Assembly: GCA_009746045.1 (NCBI GenBank)
Contig: RPFO01000705.1
Coordinates: forward strand, 1-26,110
Direction of reading: 5' to 3'
From: Mesostigma viride
Taxonomy: Eukaryota > Streptophyta > Mesostigmatophyceae > Mesostigmatales > Mesostigmataceae
Length of the DNA: 26,110 nt
In this document: piece by piece, positions 24,970 to 26,110 of the stretch
How positions within the stretch are numbered: the first letter of the stretch is position 1
Layout: every line of letters starts with the position of its first letter
Notes under the pieces: model-generated
What the model was told of the DNA's origin: nothing
Seen by the model: only the letters and a program-made list of their open reading frames with translations
Databases searched by the model: none
Translations under genes and position numbers: made by a program

Positions 24970-25372
24970 ATGAGCTTTCAAGTCCGCATTATAGCTCCCA
25001 ATGGTATTAATTTGGGACTCAGAAGCTGAAGAAATTATATTAAGTACTAATACAGAAAATTGGAGTATTAACTAATCATACTTCTTATTAACTGGGTAGA
25101 TATTGGTACTATAAGAATTCGCGCTTTAAATAATCAATGGAATACCCTTAGCGTTAATGTCTGGTTTTTGCCGTTATTAAAGACAATGTAGCAACTATCA
25201 TTGTCAGTGAGGCTGAAAATGGAGCTAATATTAAATCTGAAGAAGCTCAAACTCAACTAGAAGAAGCTAAGTCTTATTTTAATACCGCAAAAAAGGTACT
25301 AAAAATGAAGTTGAAGCTAATTTAGCAGTTAAACGAGCAGAAACTCGTTTAAAAGCATCTCAAAATTTATAA
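24970..25372 (+). CDS. atpE: ATP synthase CF1 subunit epsilon, frame broken by indels
   Basis: This is the epsilon subunit of CF1, the central-stalk protein that couples rotation and restrains ATP hydrolysis in the dark. It starts MSFQVRIIAPNGI at 24970, with AGGAT about 10 nt upstream. SEAEEIILSTNT follows near 25018-25055. LTNHTSLLT- and VDIGTIRIRALNNQW-like blocks lie near 25070-25140, and IVSEAENGANIKSEEAQTQL near 25200-25259. A charged C-terminal helical hairpin (EANLAVKRAETRLKASQNL) ends at TAA 25370-25372. About 134 codons is the family length. Frame changes occur near 25010, 25055-25095, 25165 and 25295. It does not overlap atpB: the two are separated by 15 nt, whereas many land plants overlap by 4 nt. 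Co-transcription with atpB is expected. Confidence 0.9.
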
Positions 25373-25385
25373 TTAATTTCTGAAA

Positions 25386-25418
25386 AAACATCTTCTGCTA
25401 TTAAAGCAGAAGATGTTT
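25386..25418 (+). terminator. Hairpin after atpE
   Basis: A perfect 14-bp stem (25386-25399 with 25405-25418) encloses a 5-nt loop (ATTAA), 13 nt after the atpE stop and followed by a T-rich tract. It is a strong 3'-end structure for the atpB-atpE transcript and contains no indel. Confidence 0.78.
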
Positions 25419-25475
25419 AACATTATTCATTTTTTTTCAATTTATATTCATTATCTATATTATATCACTGTATAA

Positions 25476-25545
25476 GGCTTTGTAGTCAGCGGTAGAGCAG
25501 GGGATTCATAAGCCCAAGGTCGCAGGTTCAATCCCGCCAGAGCCA
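25476..25545 (+). tRNA. trnM-CAU: tRNA-Met(CAU), elongator type, missing a few bases
   Basis: The acceptor GGCTTTG pairs with CAGAGCC and is followed by A. The anticodon loop TTCATAA has CAT at 25507-25509, and the T arm is GCAGG-TTCAATC-CCGCC. The 70-nt length is 2-3 short. TAGTCAGCGGTAGAGC looks like TAGCTCAGCGGTTAGAGC with single bases dropped, and the T stem also has a probable dropped base. The first acceptor pair is G-C, so it is not a typical initiator. Its place after atpE is the conserved plastid position of elongator trnM. trnI-CAU (lysidine-modified) is less likely on sequence and location. Confidence 0.85.
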
Positions 25546-25580
25546 TTGAAAAGAAAAAATATATAAAGTATTTTTTTATT

Positions 25581-25651
25581 AGCGGATAACGGGAATCGAA
25601 CCCGTCTCTCCAGTTTGGAAAACTGGGGCATTACCACTATGCAATATCCGC
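25581..25651 (-). tRNA. trnG-UCC: tRNA-Gly(UCC), no intron
   Basis: Read on the minus strand: acceptor GCGGATA with TATCCGC and discriminator T, anticodon stem CCAGT/ACTGG around TTTCCAA, and anticodon TCC (complement GGA at 25617-25619). The T arm is ACGGG-TTCGATT-CCCGT. It folds fully in 71 nt. Land-plant trnG-UCC has a group II intron; here there is none. It lies 35 nt from trnM on the opposite strand. Confidence 0.92.
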
Positions 25652-26033
25652 AATAAATTATTGAAATAATTACCTATATGTAATAGTAACTGATAAAAAA
25701 ATGAAAATCAAATTATTTTTTTAGAAAAATTTATTCTATTAACATTTTATATTCTAAAAAATATTAAAAATAAAATTTCTTTTTAAATAGATATAGAAAA
25801 ATTGTTTATGTATTTTTTTCTATTCTTAAGTATTTCTTTCAAAATATGACATTATGAATTTCTATTTTTAATAAAAAATATCTCTATTAATAAATAAAGA
25901 AATATATCATTCTAATTTATTAGAATATGTTATCTTGATATGGATCAATATATTTGGTCTTTATTAAATAAACCATATAATGGATAGTAATTTTTAGTAC
26001 ATATTGTATATAGATTAGGTTCTACTTTTAATA
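25652..26033. other. AT-rich spacer, no gene seen
   Basis: This stretch between trnG and the chlI-side hairpin has no open frame or RNA gene I can support. It contains small AT hairpins such as 25909-25926 (7-bp stem, 4-nt loop). It probably carries the trnG promoter on the minus strand, but no confident boxes are visible. Indels are likely here too. Confidence 0.5.
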
Positions 26034-26110
26034 TGTAAAATATATAATAAATTGCTACTATATTGAAAGTAATATTTTACAATGACAATTATTATTAGTG
26101 TAATATTAAT
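26034..26110 (+). repeat. Near-copy of the palindrome centre, leading toward chlI
   Basis: From TGTAAAATAT at 26034 to the end, the sequence follows 13174-13254 with a few one-base differences in short runs. To the left of 26034 it differs completely from the palindrome. This copy therefore shows the hairpin in its likely native setting: unique flank, arm TGTAAAATAT, loop, arm TAATATTTTACA, then the chlI leader. The next gene to the right should be chlI on the plus strand. Confidence 0.88.

Overview
This is green-plant plastid DNA, AT-rich, with bacterial-type translation and transcription signals. It carries the conserved plastid order rpoB-rpoC1-rpoC2-rps2-atpI-atpH-atpF-atpA, followed by trnV-UAC, trnR-UCU and plastid-encoded chlI. 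A second block holds rbcL (5' end only), atpB, atpE, trnM-CAU and trnG-UCC. Plastid chlI excludes seed plants. No intron interrupts atpF, trnV-UAC, trnG-UCC or rpoC1, all of which have group II introns in many land plants and later-branching charophytes. The divergent rbcL/atpB-atpE-trnM arrangement plus the long rpo-rps2-atp cluster fits best an intron-poor streptophyte-grade green alga. A chlorophyte that kept the ancestral clusters is not excluded. I cannot name a species.

Layout. 1-3268: 3' part of rpoB, then rpoC1; both are clearly recognisable but interrupted by many small indels. 3276-7763: intact rpoC2 and rps2. 8185-13077: intact atpI, atpH, atpF and atpA on the plus strand, two tRNAs, and chlI on the minus strand (copy A). 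13212-18087: an exact reverse complement of 8310-13185 (copy B), separated from A by only 26 nt. 18085-22797: a further exact forward copy of 8437-13149 (copy C), joined to B by a second turn with a 3-base overlap. 22798-22822: low-complexity A/G join. 22823-25372: rbcL 5' fragment (minus), spacer, atpB and atpE (plus), again full of small indels. 25386-26110: terminator, trnM-CAU, trnG-UCC, AT-rich spacer, and finally a near-copy of the centre of the A/B palindrome that heads toward a chlI copy beyond the window.

Functionally the genes are ordinary: plastid-encoded RNA polymerase (rpoB, C1, C2), a small-subunit ribosomal protein (rps2), the CF1Fo ATP synthase (subunits a, c, b, alpha, beta, epsilon), a magnesium-chelatase ATPase (chlI), Rubisco large subunit, and four tRNA species.

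The unusual content is structural: two head-to-head turns giving three copies of atpI'-atpH-atpF-atpA-trnV-trnR-chlI. The last 77 bases show what the unrearranged locus probably looks like: a short 12-bp inverted repeat with a 26-nt loop upstream of chlI. The first giant palindrome turns exactly at that hairpin. Exact identity of the copies, the odd join at 22798, and the change in indel density at about 3.3 kb and 22.8 kb make an amplification, long-read or assembly artefact the leading explanation. A genuine fold-back plastid DNA form remains possible. The inferred native order is rbcL(-) atpB atpE trnM trnG(-) hairpin chlI(+) trnR(-) trnV(-) atpA(-) atpF(-) atpH(-) atpI(-) rps2(-) rpoC2(-) rpoC1(-) rpoB(-). 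I see no new defence, mobile or biosynthetic system.
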